A DNA stretch of 12,804 bases from Odoribacteraceae bacterium (lineage in GTDB: Bacteria; Bacteroidota; Bacteroidia; Bacteroidales; Marinifilaceae): assembly GCA_031267995.1 (NCBI GenBank), contig JAIRXZ010000155.1, positions 1 through 12,804 of the forward strand, given 5' to 3'. Below, one piece after another: positions 12,198 through 12,804 of the stretch (its first letter is position 1; each line of letters opens with the position of its first letter). A model generated the notes under the pieces. That model saw nothing but the letters and a program-made list of their open reading frames with translations, was not told the origin of the DNA and made no database searches. Both the position numbers and the translations under genes were made by a program.

Positions 12198-12804
12198 ATG
12201 AAACATTTGAACACGAAGGAGATTACCCCCGATACACACGCGGGAACACCACGAGAAAACACGAGAATACCGGCAAGCCGGTACAGCAGACAACGCGGAA
12301 AACACTGTAGAGACGTAGCGTGCTACGTCTCAAAACACGTAAAGCTATTGGCACTGGCCGCGATCCTCGCCTTCGCCGCCTCTTGCGTGGCGAAAGTAGA
12401 CGAGGGCACCCCCGTCGTTGGCGACGGCGAACGCCTCGTCACCCTATCCCTCACCACCCCCTCCTCGTCGCCCACGCGCGCGCTCACCACGCTGCAAGAA
12501 GATGCCGTGCACACCGTGGACGTTCTCCTATTTAAAGGAGAGGACTTCTTCTACCGCGCCATCGGCAGCGCACTCGACGAATCGAAAAACTTCACCGTCA
12601 AGCTGCCATTCAACGCCACGCCCTACAAAGCCGTCGTGCTCACCAACGCCCGCGCGATGCTCTCGGCGATACCCCTCGCCCAAGAACAAACACCGGGAAC
12701 CACCCGTGCCAACCTCCTCGAAAGCATCACCCAAACCCTCAGCGGCAGCGTCACCGGCTGGACGAGCACCCTGGCCACCAACGGCATCCCAATGTGGGGA
12801 TACG
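12198..12804 (+). CDS. Fimbrillin-family (FimA/Mfa-like) lipoprotein, 3' truncated by window
   Basis: The frame is open from ATG 12198 to the window end (202 codons). Residues 49-63 (KLLALAAILAFAASC) form a signal peptide core with a lipobox Cys at 63. The mature part has features of Bacteroidales fimbrial/fimbrillin proteins: a Thr/Ser-rich start, VHTVDVLLFKGEDFFYRA, then YKAVVLTNAR and GIPMWGY near the end. Such proteins are exported as lipoproteins and assemble into fimbriae or adhesive surface structures after proteolytic processing. The 48 residues before the hydrophobic core are abnormally long and polar and contain two palindromes. True translation may start later, for example at TTG 12348, or the segment may be an in-frame insertion. 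Whether it is a stalk, anchor or tip subunit cannot be told. Confidence 0.75.
   Translation, partial: MKHLNTKEITPDTHAGTPRENTRIPASRYSRQRGKHCRDVACYVSKHVKLLALAAILAFAASCVAKVDEGTPVVGDGERLVTLSLTTPSSSPTRALTTLQEDAVHTVDVLLFKGEDFFYRAIGSALDESKNFTVKLPFNATPYKAVVLTNARAMLSAIPLAQEQTPGTTRANLLESITQTLSGSVTGWTSTLATNGIPMWGY
12268..12283. repeat. Perfect palindrome, 7-bp arms
   Basis: TACCGGC (12268-12274) and GCCGGTA (12277-12283) are perfect inverted arms around AA. The palindrome lies in the 5' part of the fimbrillin frame, ahead of the signal peptide, 26 bases before a second palindrome. It would form a stable mRNA hairpin. No T-run follows, so it is not a terminator. Confidence 0.75.
12310..12331. repeat. 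Perfect palindrome, 10-bp arms
   Basis: GAGACGTAGC (12310-12319) and GCTACGTCTC (12322-12331) flank GT. It lies 10 bases before the signal peptide core (Lys49 codon at 12342) and is translated as part of CRDVACYVS in the open frame. Similar short GAGACG-type palindromes occur as dispersed intergenic repeats in some bacteria, which I recall only in general terms. It may be a repeat element, a site for mRNA structure or a protein operator. Confidence 0.8.

Overview
This window looks like a chromosomal segment from a GC-rich member of the Bacteroidales (Bacteroidota). The evidence is the protein families present (DUF4954, DUF4296, a FimA/Mfa-type fimbrillin, a Bacteroidetes-type PheA/aminotransferase/TyrA set), promoter-like boxes of the Bacteroidetes TAnnTTTG type, and AC- or A-rich leaders in place of Shine-Dalgarno sites. 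I cannot name the genus. Bases 1-530 and 12020-12300 are visibly more AT-rich than the coding parts.

Layout. Bases 1-42 hold a short leader element reading leftward out of the window. A near-identical copy lies in opposite orientation at 12151-12191, directly in front of the fimbrillin gene. Bases 283-3324 are an aromatic amino acid operon on the + strand: promoter, a previously unmarked leader peptide (316-390), mutually exclusive RNA stems (375-449), pheA, an aminotransferase and tyrA. Convergent to it is glmS (5161-3326). A degenerate 41-42 bp tandem repeat array (5271-5577) separates glmS from a second minus-strand pair, a mannose-1-phosphate guanylyltransferase gene followed by DUF4954 (8719-5576). 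Diverging from that pair is a + strand operon: mlaE, mlaF, a DUF4296 lipoprotein, a small protein resembling the two ends of an amidohydrolase, and RNase HI, closed by an intrinsic terminator at 12054-12086. The window ends inside a fimbrillin-like lipoprotein gene whose 5' part contains two perfect palindromes.

How the parts fit. PheA, the aminotransferase and TyrA form the terminal branches from prephenate to phenylalanine and tyrosine. The leader peptide contains a Tyr-Tyr-Tyr-Phe-Tyr run followed by an antiterminator and a terminator-like stem, which is the architecture of classical ribosome-mediated attenuation. GlmS makes glucosamine-6-phosphate for the envelope, and the guanylyltransferase supplies GDP-mannose. 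MlaE/MlaF form the inner-membrane core of a lipid transporter. Most of the window is therefore envelope and amino acid housekeeping.

Most notable: (1) the aromatic attenuator; (2) the duplicated 5' leader carrying a conserved 10-residue upstream ORF in front of a surface lipoprotein gene, and by inference in front of a gene just left of the window; (3) palindromes lying in frame ahead of the fimbrillin signal peptide, possibly an in-frame mini-element; (4) the GC-rich tandem array; (5) the shrunken amidohydrolase-like gene. All are read by eye; no searches or folding programs were run.
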